This document shows, in pieces, positions 1 to 10,252 of a stretch of DNA of 64,000 nucleotides. Each line of letters opens with the position of its first letter. Position 1 is the first letter of the stretch. This DNA comes from Bacillus cytotoxicus (lineage in GTDB: Bacteria > Bacillota > Bacilli > Bacillales > Bacillaceae_G), in assembly GCF_023715645.1 (NCBI RefSeq), contig NZ_JAMBOP010000014.1:43316-107315 (forward strand). Reading direction: 5' to 3'. The notes beneath the pieces were generated by a model that saw only the letters and a list, made by a program, of their open reading frames with translations, searched no databases and was not told the origin of the DNA. The position numbers were made by a program, and so were the translations under genes.

Positions 1-256
1 TCCATCATATGCAACAAATGCAAGTACAGCTTCCGGTCTCGTTAACGGATTTGCAACAATCTTATTAACGGTACTATTAGACCCACGAATCGCCCTATTA
101 ACGGAACGGGCTCTCCAAAAAGAAAACGGTGCAGAAACAATGGGGAAAATGTATGGATGGCTTATGATTTCTAGATTGTTAGGAACATTACTAGCTCAGC
201 TTCTTTTTGTACCAGGAGCTCATTGGATATTGTGGATTATTTCGATTACACGTTGA
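1..256 (+). CDS. Amj-type lipid II flippase family protein (DUF2837), C-terminal part
   Basis: This is an open frame that enters from the left edge and stops at 254-256, so only about 84 C-terminal residues are visible. They include a hydrophobic stretch beginning NGFATILLTVL, then DPRIALLTER, and a last membrane segment with SRLLGTLLAQLLFVPG. That pattern resembles the C-terminus of Amj (YdaH), the alternate lipid II flippase of Bacillus, a polytopic membrane protein of about 270 residues. The assignment is from memory of the family and rests on a fragment. A strong intrinsic terminator follows 12 bases after the stop. Confidence 0.55.
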   Translation, partial: PSYATNASTASGLVNGFATILLTVLLDPRIALLTERALQKENGAETMGKMYGWLMISRLLGTLLAQLLFVPGAHWILWIISITR

Positions 257-267
257 AAATAGCATGT

Positions 268-307
268 AAAAAGGTTCTTCTTAACTTTAATTTAGAAGAA
301 CCTTTTT
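268..307 (+). terminator. Intrinsic terminator after the Amj-like gene
   Basis: A 14-bp perfect stem (AAAAAGGTTCTTCT and its complement) encloses a 12-base loop and ends in a T run. It lies just past the stop of the gene entering from the left. The following 260 bases up to 567 hold no gene or repeat that I can recognise. Confidence 0.85.
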
Positions 308-567
308 ATAACTCAAACTGTTTCTAATGTTTTTTGTTTAAGCATTTAAATCCCTCAAAAAATCGATTCGCTTCTTATAATTTTTCTCTACTTATAAAAA
401 CATGTAACCATTTATCGAATGATAAGAAAATTAAGTGCTTTATGGGTAGTTAAATCAATTGATCTCTTACGCGCGTTTATCCTCCGACTATCTACTTTAC
501 TTTTCCAAGATGTAATACATCTAAAATTTTGTATACTGTCATTTCAAATTTACAGCAGTTTCTTCAT

Positions 568-607
568 AAGAAATCATCCCCAGTAAACTAACCGGGGATG
601 ATTTCTT
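568..607 (-). terminator. Intrinsic terminator of aspS2
   Basis: A 14-bp stem AAGAAATCATCCCC / GGGGATGATTTCTT lies directly downstream of aspS2, read on the minus strand. On that strand the stem is followed by a short A/T tract rather than a long T run. Confidence 0.8.
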
Positions 608-613
608 ATTATA

Positions 614-1906
614 TTAAGGTACTAACCTTGTGCAGTCTCTCGGAAATGCGCTTGCTTCACGAACGTTCGATAAGTTTAAAAATTTGTATACAAGCCGCTC
701 TAATCCAATCGCAAACCCACCATGCGGCGGACATCCATATCGGAATGTGTCGATATACGATTGAAAGTTTTCTACATGTAATCCCTTTTCTTCAAAAGAA
801 CGAACTAACATCTCGTAGTTATGAATACGCTGTGCACCCGATGTAATTTCTAATCCCTTATACAACAAATCAAAAGAATCTGTGACAGAAGGGTTCTCTT
901 CATTTGGCATTGTATACATCGGACGTGTTTCTTTCGGGTAATGAGTGATAAAGACAAAATCGCTATTGTATGTTTCTTTTACATACTTTCCAAGCAACTT
1001 TTCTCCCTCTGAATCTAAATCTCCAATTGGGGATTCTTTTCGATACTCTTTTTGTAAAATGTTTTGCGCTTCTGTCACCGTTAATTTTGGAATGTCTGTA
1101 ATAACCGGAATTTCAAGTTGGAGCAACTGTAACTCCTTTATACAATATTGCTGTACTTTTTCAAACATATACCGAAGTACATCCGTTTCAATATGCATTA
1201 CTTCATAAAAGTCTTGAATAAATGCAAGTTCGACATCTAAGGAAATATATTCGTTTAAGTGACGAGATGAATTGTGATGCTCAGCGCGGTACACAGGTGC
1301 CACCTCAAAAACACGTTCTAATCCACCCGCAACCATCATTTGCTTATAAAACTGCGGTGATTGCGCTAAATATGCTTCTTTTTCAAAATATTGAAACTGA
1401 AATACGTTTGCTCCGCCTTCCGCTCCTTGTGAAACGATTTTCGGTGTGAAAATTCTTGTAAAATCATGTTGTAGTAAATATTCACTAAAAGCATGTGCAA
1501 ACATTGATTTAATTGTAAAAATCGCTTGCACTTGTTCATGCCGAAGTGATAACGTTCGCGAATGTAACATTTGATCTAAACCGACTTGCAGCTTCTTTTT
1601 ATTCACTTCAAATGGAATTGGCTCTGCACCATTTATAAGCAATACATCCTCAACTAATAGCTCTACTCCAAGGTTCGTTTTCTCTGTCTCAATTACTTTT
1701 CCTGTCACTTGTACAACACTTTCCACTTCCACTTTATATCCAGCCCATTCTTTTTCAAGTACACATTGCATAACGCCTGTTCGATCACGAAGTAATAAAA
1801 AGCTTATATTCCCTAAATGACGAATTCGCTTCACCCATCCTTGTAACACAACTGTTTCATGCGGTGTACATTCGCTAATAAGCGACCGCTTCATCTGTTG
1901 ACTCAT
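614..1906 (-). CDS. aspS2: Aspartate--tRNA ligase, archaeal/eukaryotic-type (AspRS2)
   Basis: Class II synthetase of 430 residues that charges tRNA with aspartate. An N-terminal OB-fold anticodon-binding domain (about residues 1-105, VVLQGWVKRIRHLGN) precedes the catalytic core. Motif 2 region is YRAEHHNSSRHLNEY and motif 3 is GIGLERLVYKFL near the C-terminus. The protein lacks the large GAD insertion of the usual bacterial AspRS (about 590 residues), so it is the short archaeal type, often non-discriminating between tRNA-Asp and tRNA-Asn. The ATG at 1906 follows GGAGG by 8 bases. A T-box leader precedes it, and its specifier reads as GAC (Asp), which supports an aspartyl rather than asparaginyl identity. 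It is probably a second copy beside a housekeeping aspS elsewhere. Some databases label such proteins AsnRS-like. Confidence 0.85.
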   Translation of the reverse strand: MSQQMKRSLISECTPHETVVLQGWVKRIRHLGNISFLLLRDRTGVMQCVLEKEWAGYKVEVESVVQVTGKVIETEKTNLGVELLVEDVLLINGAEPIPFEVNKKKLQVGLDQMLHSRTLSLRHEQVQAIFTIKSMFAHAFSEYLLQHDFTRIFTPKIVSQGAEGGANVFQFQYFEKEAYLAQSPQFYKQMMVAGGLERVFEVAPVYRAEHHNSSRHLNEYISLDVELAFIQDFYEVMHIETDVLRYMFEKVQQYCIKELQLLQLEIPVITDIPKLTVTEAQNILQKEYRKESPIGDLDSEGEKLLGKYVKETYNSDFVFITHYPKETRPMYTMPNEENPSVTDSFDLLYKGLEITSGAQRIHNYEMLVRSFEEKGLHVENFQSYIDTFRYGCPPHGGFAIGLERLVYKFLNLSNVREASAFPRDCTRLVP

Positions 1907-1989
1907 ACACTCCGCCTCCTACTATTAATTGTATGATTATAATTTTATTATTATCGTTGTCATCATCATCCACAGCCGCTCACCCCTTT

Positions 1990-2290
1990 CAAAGAATACA
2001 AAAATCCGCCCCTATAAAAGGGACGGATTTCACCGCGGTACCACCCAAATTGTCAATTTGACCACTCTCGCCTGATAACGGTAGGTTCCGTTTACTTTTA
2101 CTAGTTGTTCACGTTCAAAATAACACTCACAGGTGTCTTTCCATCACGCTGCATCGCAATCTTCTCAGCTACCGATTGCTCTCTGTAGATCAGGTTATGA
2201 TGTACTTTTCCTGTTCATCGCTTTTTGTATTTACGGAATATTCTATCCTTTTGAACACCGAAATGCAAGTTGTTTTCTTTATTTTTTAAA
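1990..2290 (-). promoter_or_regulatory. T-box riboswitch leader of aspS2 (Asp specifier)
   Basis: On the minus strand the leader shows the Stem I AGTA motif opposite GAAA-GAC-A, giving a candidate specifier GAC (Asp) at 2135-2137. The conserved GGGTGGTACCGCGG T-box sequence lies at about 2034-2048, and a terminator with a GGGACGGATTT-type stem and T run lies at about 2000-2032. Stem I closing pairs ACAGG/CCTGT and CATCA/TGATG can be drawn around the specifier loop. Uncharged tRNA-Asp would be expected to stabilise the antiterminator and turn on aspS2. Confidence 0.9.
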
Positions 2291-2328
2291 ATTATTTAAA
2301 AAGTTATTTCTCTAATTTCTTTAATTCA

Positions 2329-5300
2329 TCAAGTATACTGCTTTACATACTTTTTAATACGCATTAGATCTGGGTCCTCTTCCATTAATTCTGCAAAATA
2401 GCCACCTTCATCTTCCCGTAATACACGCTCTAATTCAACAGTCGCTTCTTCATTTCGATTTAATACAGCTAAATAACATGCTTTATTATATCTGGCATTT
2501 AAATGTGATTCATCCATCGATAACACATCATTCATGAGCTGCAACGCCCTTTCTGTATCACCATTTAAATGATGAGAAACACCAAGCCCGATGTATATTT
2601 CATCTTCTTCTGGATGATACTCTAATCCTTTTTCTAATATAGCAATTGCTTCTCGGTAACGCTCTTGATTATTGTAAAGAGCACCTAAATGTATAAAGCT
2701 CCCACTCATCATTGGAACATCTTCTGTTAAAGCACGGAGAATAACTTCTCCTTCTTGTTCCCTTTGTAAATCTAGTAGTATCGTGCCTTGCAGCATTCGA
2801 TTCGATACATCCATCGGTCTTTCTTGCAAAATGTGTTCCGTTTCACGCAATGCCTCTTTCAGCCTTTCCTCATTCTCATCTGCATGTTCTAGGAGCAGCA
2901 TAATAAACTGATGTGCAACTTCATAATTCCAATGTTTTTCGAGCGACTTACGTAATGTTTCAATTGCATCATCAATGAGATTGCCATTTACATAAAAATG
3001 AGCAAATCGCTGTACGGCCCCTCCGTTTTCTTTATTTAGGTGGATTGCCGTTTCATACAAATCAATAATAGATGTAATAGAAAGTACATCCTGAGCACTT
3101 TTTCGAATACGGCGATATATTTTTGTGAAAAATGCTCCTGTTTGTTCATGCGAGGCAAGTAATATTTTCGCATAATGATGTAATATTTCTTCATGATTAT
3201 TCTCCAATGCTAGGGCCTGTTCTACATAAACACGTTCTTTCTGCTCATCACCAGATGCCCCGTACACATAGGCAAGGCTATTTAAACGCCATGGCTCAGA
3301 AACAATCTCTTTCTTTTTGTTTAATGCCGTAATCAGTTCTTGATGACGCCCGGATTTTATTGATATATTCGCTAAATGCTCCATATTAACTAATAAAGGT
3401 GCATTTTTAAAACCTTCAAACATATGATGCTGCTCGTTTTCTAATTCTTCTTCAATAAAGTAAACTTCAGCCAATCTTAAATGTGCCATTGCAGAAGTAG
3501 CATCCCGTTTCACACATTGTAAATATGCTTTCTTTGCTTGTTCGTATTCTTCCAATGTTTTATACACTTCCCCGAGCCTAAAATGCGGGAATGGATCTTC
3601 AGCTATTTGTGCCGCTCGCTCATACAGTTGAATAGCTTTCATATAATTTCCAGCCGACTCCTGTAATATGCCTAAATAACATAAATAATCTATATTACGA
3701 TTATCTTTTTCAACCAAAGTATTTAAAAACGAAATCCCTCTTTGTAAATATGGTGTATCTTCTATTTGCGTTACATATATTTCTAGTGCATCTCGGAAAT
3801 TATTTTGTATACAAACGATTCCTTCTTCCATTATCGTTAGAGCTGATTCTACTTCTTTTCGCTCTATGTTTTGCTCCATGGCAGCATTCCATAATATTTT
3901 CCCCGCATTAATAAGAAAGTCACTATCTTCAGTATATTGTTCCTTCAGTCTAAAAATATATTGTTTTCCTGTTTCATAGCTTCTTTGTTTCATATAAACT
4001 TCACTTATTCCTATATGACAGGATACATCTTCCTCGTCATATCGAAGACCGGCTTCATACATTTTCAGCGCTTTTTCATATTGCTCTCGTTCTAAATAAA
4101 AATCACCTAATTTTGCATATAATGCAGCTGATTGAACGTCATTTTGCAGCCCTTCTCGTAAAACTGCTTCTGCCTTTCGTTCATCGTCTAATTCTGCTTC
4201 ATAAATATCCGCTAACATGATATATGGAAGCGGCAGTTGACGATCTAATTCCTTACTGACTTGAAGTCCGCGAATTGCCGATCTTAATTTCCCTAATTTA
4301 TGAGCACACCTCGCACGCTCACACCATACATATCCGTCTCGTTTATATTGTTGTAACAACGCAGTAAACACTTCATGTGCTTCTTCGTCCCGGTCTGCAT
4401 CCATTAAAATAAGGGCATGATTAACGAAAACAAAACGCTCTTCGTGACGTCCCGTTGCAATAGACGAATACTTTAGAGCCTGTTCTAAATCATCTAAATA
4501 CATATAGCCAATGGCCATATAACTCCAAGCTATTGGCTGATCAGGGTCTAGCTGGAGCGACGCGCGAAAATTAGCAATCATATCATCATAACGAGATTCA
4601 TCGAATGCAATGCGCCCTTGCGTAAAATGATAGAATGGATTCGTATTTTTTTGATTCACTTGTTCTAATGCTGTATACGCTTGTTCCAACTCTTCAATAC
4701 GTACAAAACATTGCGCTGCATGAAGCTTTACATAATCAGATTTCGGATAAGCATGTAAAGCACGCTTCGCACAGTTATACACAAACTCCTTTCCATCTTG
4801 TAAATCTAAATGTTTAATCACATATAACCATGTATACGGATTTTCTTTATGCTCATGTAAAAATCTTAATAAATTTTCCACATCATCATCTTCAGCAAAT
4901 TCCATTTGATCTGTTAGTGAAAAGATGCGCCGGAAATAAACATCATCTTCTTCGCATAATAAAGAAAGAAGCTCACTTTTCTCTTCAGGAACAATTGCGA
5001 TTGATAAATAGTTTGTATTAACATGCTGCTTAACAAATTCTTCATACGTAACAAGTATGCGCTCTGCAAAATTTGGATCTTGGATATATAAAACTTGCAG
5101 CTGATCATTATAACCAACTACCAATTGCACATGCGAAACATGATCTACATCAACACTAAGCAAAACTGGAACACCAGCATCGATAAAGTTTTTATACATG
5201 TCTACTGTACCTACAAAGAAGCGGCTTTTATAACCGTTCGCTTCCACGTATTCTACTGTTTTTGACAACTTCGATCCTACATCAAAAATATGCTCAGCAA

Positions 5301-6318
5301 TTTCATCTTGCGTTTCCTGCTTTCCAAAAAGCTTCAATATCATTTCGATACTTGCAGGTACGCAATAGTTATCTTTCTGTACAACAGGTACAATTGGCAA
5401 CATTACTTCTTTATTCTCAGCAAAACGAAGTGCGTTATGGTAAGGTGAATCTTTTAAACTATTCTCTTTTTCCAGCAATGTTTGTAAATTGTTCCAATCA
5501 CCTTTCATATAATAGAATTCCGCTCGAATTTGTGAGAAATATGGTTGATAACTATGGAATGGCAACAAGTTTTGCACTTCATGTAAAACATGCCACAATT
5601 CATCATATGCTTTTTTATCATATAATCTTTTTATCTTTTCTAAATATAAGAACGGAACTTGTGGAAATTTCCTCATCGCTTCCGTAATGATTTGTAATGA
5701 TTCCTCATGTTTCCCTCTCATTGAATATAACTCAGCCAATAAATAGGTTGACGTATCTGCACATTCCTCACAATTCATTCCTTTACACAGTACTTCTTCT
5801 GCCTTTAACCAATCGCCTTTAAATAAATAGAAGTAACCCCATTTATTCAAAATCGGAATCTCACTTAATTCTTCTGCTTTCTTCATATATATATAAGCTT
5901 CCTCATAACGGCGCATTTCCAGTATGCAGCGTGCTAATACGAAATACGCCTTTGCAAGATGCTCTTTTTTAACAGTGTGACTTTCTTTCTGCAACGCCTC
6001 TTTTAACAAATCCTCTGCATCTAATGATTTTCGTTCATCAATTAAATCATCACAAAACCAAGTAAGCGTCCGAAAACTGTTAAAACGACGATGTGCATAC
6101 CGCACCAAAAATCTACTATAAGATGGCATTAAGCCTTCATCCAACAATTGAATGAGTGTATAAAAATCTTCTTCAGAAGAAATTTCTCCTAGATATTTTT
6201 TTATAAACGAAAAGGATTTTTTTGCTCTTATTTCCTCAATTTCGTTTTGAATTTCCGATATACCATTTAAAAATTCTTTCTTTTTTACAAATCCCCTTAA
6301 TTTCTCGAAATCTCGCAT
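2329..6318 (-). CDS. Very large TPR-repeat protein with an embedded C39-like cysteine peptidase domain
   Basis: A 1329-residue protein. Its N-terminal 300 residues and everything after about residue 470 are helical tetratricopeptide repeats (for example ALKMYEAGLRYDEEDVSCH, AIQLYERAAQIAEDPFPHF). Between them sits a peptidase C39-like domain with all expected catalytic residues: QKDNYCVPAS with Cys319, SHVQLVVGY with His396, and QDPNF with Asp414. No signal peptide or membrane segment is seen, so it is probably cytoplasmic. I chose the ATG at 6318 because GGAGTG lies 5 bases upstream; an upstream ATG at 6339 and a longer frame to 6372 have no good ribosome site. It stands alone between aspS2 and ileS2. 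No bacteriocin precursor or ABC exporter is next to it, so a classic leader-peptidase role is unlikely. Function unknown. Confidence 0.8.
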   Translation of the reverse strand: MRDFEKLRGFVKKKEFLNGISEIQNEIEEIRAKKSFSFIKKYLGEISSEEDFYTLIQLLDEGLMPSYSRFLVRYAHRRFNSFRTLTWFCDDLIDERKSLDAEDLLKEALQKESHTVKKEHLAKAYFVLARCILEMRRYEEAYIYMKKAEELSEIPILNKWGYFYLFKGDWLKAEEVLCKGMNCEECADTSTYLLAELYSMRGKHEESLQIITEAMRKFPQVPFLYLEKIKRLYDKKAYDELWHVLHEVQNLLPFHSYQPYFSQIRAEFYYMKGDWNNLQTLLEKENSLKDSPYHNALRFAENKEVMLPIVPVVQKDNYCVPASIEMILKLFGKQETQDEIAEHIFDVGSKLSKTVEYVEANGYKSRFFVGTVDMYKNFIDAGVPVLLSVDVDHVSHVQLVVGYNDQLQVLYIQDPNFAERILVTYEEFVKQHVNTNYLSIAIVPEEKSELLSLLCEEDDVYFRRIFSLTDQMEFAEDDDVENLLRFLHEHKENPYTWLYVIKHLDLQDGKEFVYNCAKRALHAYPKSDYVKLHAAQCFVRIEELEQAYTALEQVNQKNTNPFYHFTQGRIAFDESRYDDMIANFRASLQLDPDQPIAWSYMAIGYMYLDDLEQALKYSSIATGRHEERFVFVNHALILMDADRDEEAHEVFTALLQQYKRDGYVWCERARCAHKLGKLRSAIRGLQVSKELDRQLPLPYIMLADIYEAELDDERKAEAVLREGLQNDVQSAALYAKLGDFYLEREQYEKALKMYEAGLRYDEEDVSCHIGISEVYMKQRSYETGKQYIFRLKEQYTEDSDFLINAGKILWNAAMEQNIERKEVESALTIMEEGIVCIQNNFRDALEIYVTQIEDTPYLQRGISFLNTLVEKDNRNIDYLCYLGILQESAGNYMKAIQLYERAAQIAEDPFPHFRLGEVYKTLEEYEQAKKAYLQCVKRDATSAMAHLRLAEVYFIEEELENEQHHMFEGFKNAPLLVNMEHLANISIKSGRHQELITALNKKKEIVSEPWRLNSLAYVYGASGDEQKERVYVEQALALENNHEEILHHYAKILLASHEQTGAFFTKIYRRIRKSAQDVLSITSIIDLYETAIHLNKENGGAVQRFAHFYVNGNLIDDAIETLRKSLEKHWNYEVAHQFIMLLLEHADENEERLKEALRETEHILQERPMDVSNRMLQGTILLDLQREQEGEVILRALTEDVPMMSGSFIHLGALYNNQERYREAIAILEKGLEYHPEEDEIYIGLGVSHHLNGDTERALQLMNDVLSMDESHLNARYNKACYLAVLNRNEEATVELERVLREDEGGYFAELMEEDPDLMRIKKYVKQYT

Positions 6319-6401
6319 CTTTTCACTCCATTCTTTTTCCATAATTGTATATACTAGCTTTAGAACATACAATGTTTTTTTACATTTTCTTCAAAAGAAA
6401 A

Positions 6402-6427
6402 AAAAACAGAGCGTACACTCTGTTTTT
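6402..6427 (-). terminator. Intrinsic terminator of ileS2
   Basis: An AAAAACAGAG / CTCTGTTTTT stem with a short loop lies immediately downstream of ileS2, and on the minus strand it ends in a long T run. Confidence 0.85.
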
Positions 6428-6434
6428 CCTTCTC

Positions 6435-9400
6435 TTATAGTTCACTCGCCCGTAAATGAATCAATATCTGCTTATTCCCTACTTGTATTTCTTCTCCTTG
6501 TTGCATCGATTGCTTCATAAATAATTGTTTCATTAGTAAGTTATCTTGCAGTAATTCTTTATAATTTATCATTACATCCTGTAATTCCTTATCACATGCA
6601 ACTTCAATGTCTACTCGCAAATTCACTGGTAAATTCAATTGTTTGCGATATTCCTGCACAGCGCGAATAAATTCTCGCGCCATTCCTTCTTGCAGCAATT
6701 CATCCGTTACATTCGTGTCCATCATAACGGTATATACTCCATTCGTCGCATCAGCAAATCCTGTTTTCGGCACTTTTTCAACGAACACTTCTTCTAATGT
6801 TACTGCGACAACTTCTCCAGACGATAATTGACATGCTCCGTTTTCATCTTTTAGAAACACTTTTACTTCTTCGTTAGATAAATTTTGCAGCCAATGATTG
6901 ACCGCATTGATTTGTTTTCCGAATTTCGGTCCTGCTTGTTTAAAGTTTAGTTTTAACTGATATGACATATACGCCGCTTCATTTTGTTCGATCGTCACTT
7001 CTTTCACGTTCAGCTCATCCATTACAATTTCTTTATAAGAGGTCCAATCCATTTCTTGCTTCGCATTCTCAAGTACTACCAGTTTTGCTAGCGGTTGTTT
7101 TACTTTTAATGTATGTTGATTACGAACACTACGTCCAAGCTCCACTACTTGTAAAACAGCTGCCATCTCTCTTTCAAGCTGCGCTTGAATTAGCACTTCT
7201 TCACATACTGGATAATCTGCTAAATGAACACTGCTACCATCTAAATTAAAATGAATATCTTCTGCTAAAAATGGTGTAAACGGTGCAAGCAACTTACTAA
7301 TCGTAACAAGTACTTCGTGCAGTGTATTATATGCTGCCGCTTTTTCAGCATCCATGCCTGATGCCCAAAAACGATTGCGAGAACGTCTTACATACCAATT
7401 ACTTACTTCTTCCACTAATAACGCAATTTCACGCGCAGCTGTTGTGAATTGATAATCTTCTAACGCTATGCTTACCTTTTGAATCGTACTATGCAGTCTC
7501 GATAATACCCATTCATCCAGTTTTGTTTTCTTTGTACGATATTCTTGTTTTGGATTGTATCCATCTAAATCCGCGTACAATACGTAAAAACTGTATACGT
7601 TTAACAACGTATCTACAAGTTTTGATTTTGCTTCTTGTACAGTTCGTTCTGAAAATCGCTTCGGATTCCACGGCGCACTATCTACAAGAAGCGCCCATCG
7701 CAAGGCATCCGCTCCAAACTGCTCTACTAAATCAACGGGGTCTAATGCATTTCCTTTACTCTTTGACATTTTTTGCCCATTTTCATCTAACACATGCCCT
7801 AGTGATAATACACGCTTATATGGTAGTTTTCCGGCATATAGCGTAGACACTGCAAGTAAGCTATAAAACCATCCACGCGTCTGGTCGATTCCTTCAGCAA
7901 TCACATCCGCTGGAAACTGTTCTTCAAATACCTCTTTATTTTCAAATGGATAATGATACTGCGCAAATGGCATCGAACCGCTATCAAACCAAACGTCAAT
8001 TACTTCTGGCGTACGCTTCATTGTTTCACCGCATTTTAAGCAACTGATTTTCACTTTATCTACATATGGTTTATGCAGTTCAATATTTTCATCAACTGTG
8101 CCAATTGCATATTTTCGTAATTCTTCAATACTTTTCGGCGCAAATTGATAATGACAAGCTTCACACTCCCACACATTTAGCGGTGTGCCCCAATATCGTT
8201 TTCGGCTAATGTTCCAATCAACCATATTTTCTAAAAAGTTACCGAACCGGCCATGTTGAATATGCTCTGGATGCCACGTTACTTCATTATTATTTTGTAA
8301 AAACTGCTCTTTTAACGCTGTTGTTCGAATGAACCAATTTTCATTTGCGTAATAAAGTAGCGGTGAATCACAGCGCCAACAGTGCGGATAACTATGCTCA
8401 TACTTCTCCTTATGATAAAGAAAACCATGTTCAGCTAAATAGCGAACGATATCAACATCACACTCTTTTACAAATTTCCCTTGTAAAAAAGGAACATCTG
8501 ATGTATATTCTCCCTTTTCGTTTACAACATTCACAAATGAAAGACCGTTCTCTTGGACCACTTTATAATCATCTTCACCGTAAGCAGGTGCAATATGAAC
8601 AATTCCTGTACCGCTATTCGCTGTGACAAAATCAGCATTTACTACACAGTAGCCATTTGTAACGTCTGCCAATTGAAATGGCGGTACATAAGAAAGGCCT
8701 ACTAACTCGTTTCCACTGTGAACAGATAACACTTTGTACTCCTGCTGCAAGACTTTTTCCGCTAACTCTTTCGCAACAATATAAACAGCATCTCCTTGCT
8801 GAGCCCGAACATATTCCATCCCTGGATGAACTGCTAACGCTACATTAGCTGGAAGCGTCCATGGGGTCGTTGTCCAGCCGAGAATATACTCGTTTTCCCG
8901 ATCTGTAAGTTGGAATTTAACTGTTGCACTTAAATCCTTCACCGTTTTATAACCTTGCGCCACTTCATGTGAACTTAATGATGTTTGGCAACTTGGGCAA
9001 TAAGGAGAAACGCGATGACCCTTATATAACAATCCTTTTTCATGAATCGTTCCAAGAACATGCCAAACACTTTCAATATAGGAATTATCTAACGTAATAT
9101 ACGGCGTTTCCATATCAACCCAGTAACCAATACTCTCTGTAAACTCACACCACTGTTTTTCATAAGTAAATACACTTTCTTTACATTTTGCAAGAAATTC
9201 TTCTACACCGTACTTTTCAATGTCATGTTTACCTGAAATACCAAGCTGCTTTTCAACGCCTAACTCCACCGGTAATCCATGTGTATCCCATCCAGCCTTA
9301 CGCAGCACTTTATACCCTGTCATCGTTTTATACCTTGCAACTAAATCTTTAATGGTCCGCCCTAGGGCATGACCGACATGCGGAAGACCATTCGCAGTTG

Positions 9401-9539
9401 GCGGTCCTTCATAAAATACGAAAGATTGTGCACCTTCACGATTTCGAATCGATTGCATAAAGGTATCCTGTTCATTCCACAGATTACGAATTCGCGCTTC
9501 TCTCCTTACAGCTAATTCTTTCACATCTACCTTTTTCAT
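6435..9539 (-). CDS. ileS2: Isoleucine--tRNA ligase, type 2 (long, eukaryotic-like)
   Basis: Class I synthetase of 1034 residues. The HIGH signature is HVGH at residues 54-57 ([12 protein letters not shown]) and the KMSKS loop is intact at 590-594. The editing domain lies between them, with an anticodon-binding domain and C-terminal extension after. Length and the [16 protein letters not shown] context fit type 2 IleRS, the family linked to natural mupirocin resistance and carried by some bacilli as a second copy beside type 1 IleRS. The signature is canonical, not the swapped variant described for hyper-resistant enzymes. A T-box leader with an ATC specifier precedes it. The ATG at 9539 has an AAGGAGTGA site just upstream. 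Confidence 0.92.
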   Translation of the reverse strand: MKKVDVKELAVRREARIRNLWNEQDTFMQSIRNREGAQSFVFYEGPPTANGLPHVGHALGRTIKDLVARYKTMTGYKVLRKAGWDTHGLPVELGVEKQLGISGKHDIEKYGVEEFLAKCKESVFTYEKQWCEFTESIGYWVDMETPYITLDNSYIESVWHVLGTIHEKGLLYKGHRVSPYCPSCQTSLSSHEVAQGYKTVKDLSATVKFQLTDRENEYILGWTTTPWTLPANVALAVHPGMEYVRAQQGDAVYIVAKELAEKVLQQEYKVLSVHSGNELVGLSYVPPFQLADVTNGYCVVNADFVTANSGTGIVHIAPAYGEDDYKVVQENGLSFVNVVNEKGEYTSDVPFLQGKFVKECDVDIVRYLAEHGFLYHKEKYEHSYPHCWRCDSPLLYYANENWFIRTTALKEQFLQNNNEVTWHPEHIQHGRFGNFLENMVDWNISRKRYWGTPLNVWECEACHYQFAPKSIEELRKYAIGTVDENIELHKPYVDKVKISCLKCGETMKRTPEVIDVWFDSGSMPFAQYHYPFENKEVFEEQFPADVIAEGIDQTRGWFYSLLAVSTLYAGKLPYKRVLSLGHVLDENGQKMSKSKGNALDPVDLVEQFGADALRWALLVDSAPWNPKRFSERTVQEAKSKLVDTLLNVYSFYVLYADLDGYNPKQEYRTKKTKLDEWVLSRLHSTIQKVSIALEDYQFTTAAREIALLVEEVSNWYVRRSRNRFWASGMDAEKAAAYNTLHEVLVTISKLLAPFTPFLAEDIHFNLDGSSVHLADYPVCEEVLIQAQLEREMAAVLQVVELGRSVRNQHTLKVKQPLAKLVVLENAKQEMDWTSYKEIVMDELNVKEVTIEQNEAAYMSYQLKLNFKQAGPKFGKQINAVNHWLQNLSNEEVKVFLKDENGACQLSSGEVVAVTLEEVFVEKVPKTGFADATNGVYTVMMDTNVTDELLQEGMAREFIRAVQEYRKQLNLPVNLRVDIEVACDKELQDVMINYKELLQDNLLMKQLFMKQSMQQGEEIQVGNKQILIHLRASEL

Positions 9540-9576
9540 CTACAATCACTCCTTAAAGAAATAATTAAAAGTACAC

Positions 9577-9850
9577 AAAAAACCCGTCCCTATCATTAGG
9601 GACGGGTTTACCCGCGCTACCACCCTACTTCTATTGATTAATCGTTCATCAATAGCACTCAGCGACGTACAATCATACGCGTTCCTTGTAACGGTAGACA
9701 ACCGTTCGAACTTACTATGTTCAGCTCGACTCCTCGGAGATGATTTTCAAATATATACCGAACACCGACTTTCAGCAAAGCACCGGCTCTCTGGGGAACA
9801 GTGATATATTTTACTCGTTCTCGTCATCAGATTTGTATACTTTTATTAAC
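9577..9850 (-). promoter_or_regulatory. T-box riboswitch leader of ileS2 (Ile specifier)
   Basis: On the minus strand the Stem I AGTA motif faces GAAA-ATC-A, with the specifier ATC (Ile) at 9742-9744. The T-box AGGGTGGTAGCGCGGG lies at about 9611-9627. A terminator with AACCCGTCCC / GGGACGGGTT stem and T run lies at 9577-9609. The reading agrees with the gene product. Confidence 0.93.
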
Positions 9851-9854
9851 AGTT

Positions 9855-9884
9855 ATTTTATTCCAATGCAACGTCAATTGTCAA
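9855..9884 (-). promoter_or_regulatory. Candidate sigma-A promoter of the ileS2 T-box transcript
   Basis: On the minus strand a perfect -35 TTGACA (9879-9884) is separated by 18 bases from TAAAAT (9855-9860), just before the T-box leader. Spacing is one base over the optimum. Confidence 0.55.
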
Positions 9885-9915
9885 TTAATTTAGAAATTTT
9901 TTCTGAGTTGAATTT

Positions 9916-9966
9916 ATCCCGCTATTCGTGGGTAGTAATACCCCCACTGATTAAAGTTTCGAAACT
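9916..9966. repeat. Dispersed short repeat (CCCGCTATTCGTGGG family)
   Basis: The segment starting ATCCCGCTATTCGTGGGTAG and running through CCCCCACTGATTAAAG occurs again, with small changes, at 36422 (longer form) and 62560. CCCGC and GTGGG form a small hairpin. It lies in the intergenic space between ileS2 and the HAD gene; no coding function is seen. Confidence 0.7.
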
Positions 9967-10080
9967 TTAATTCTAATAATAGTTTATATTTTATCCAAAA
10001 ATTCAAAATAAATCAAAACATAAAGGAGACTACATACAATTCATCTGCCCGTGCTCAAGTTTTCTTATAATCTCTGGCGC

Positions 10081-10137
10081 ATATGACATATGTCATATAC
10101 AATACTTAATAAATACCGTAATTTATTAAGTATTGTA
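10081..10137. repeat. Perfect 18-bp palindrome beside a 17-bp stem-loop
   Basis: ATATGACATATGTCATAT (10081-10098) is a perfect palindrome. It is followed at once by TACAATACTTAATAAAT and its exact complement with a 6-base loop (10098-10137). The second structure lacks a T run on either strand. They lie 115 bases upstream of the HAD gene and could be an operator plus RNA hairpin, or leftover mobile-element ends. Confidence 0.6.
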
Positions 10138-10252
10138 AAACCTAGTTTTTACGCTTTAGCGTATAGCAGTACCTCATTTAAATACGTTGATAAAATATTT
10201 TGTATAAGAGAGTTTGAATTAACTATAAACTAACTATATTTGGAGGATTACT

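Noticed and set aside
5262-5687. 141-codon plus-strand frame inside the TPR-C39 gene
   Set aside because: Antisense shadow of a well-supported gene, with no ribosome site and no domain.
2329-6318. TPR-C39 protein as part of a bacteriocin export system
   Set aside because: No ABC exporter, double-glycine precursor or immunity gene is nearby, and the protein has no membrane part.
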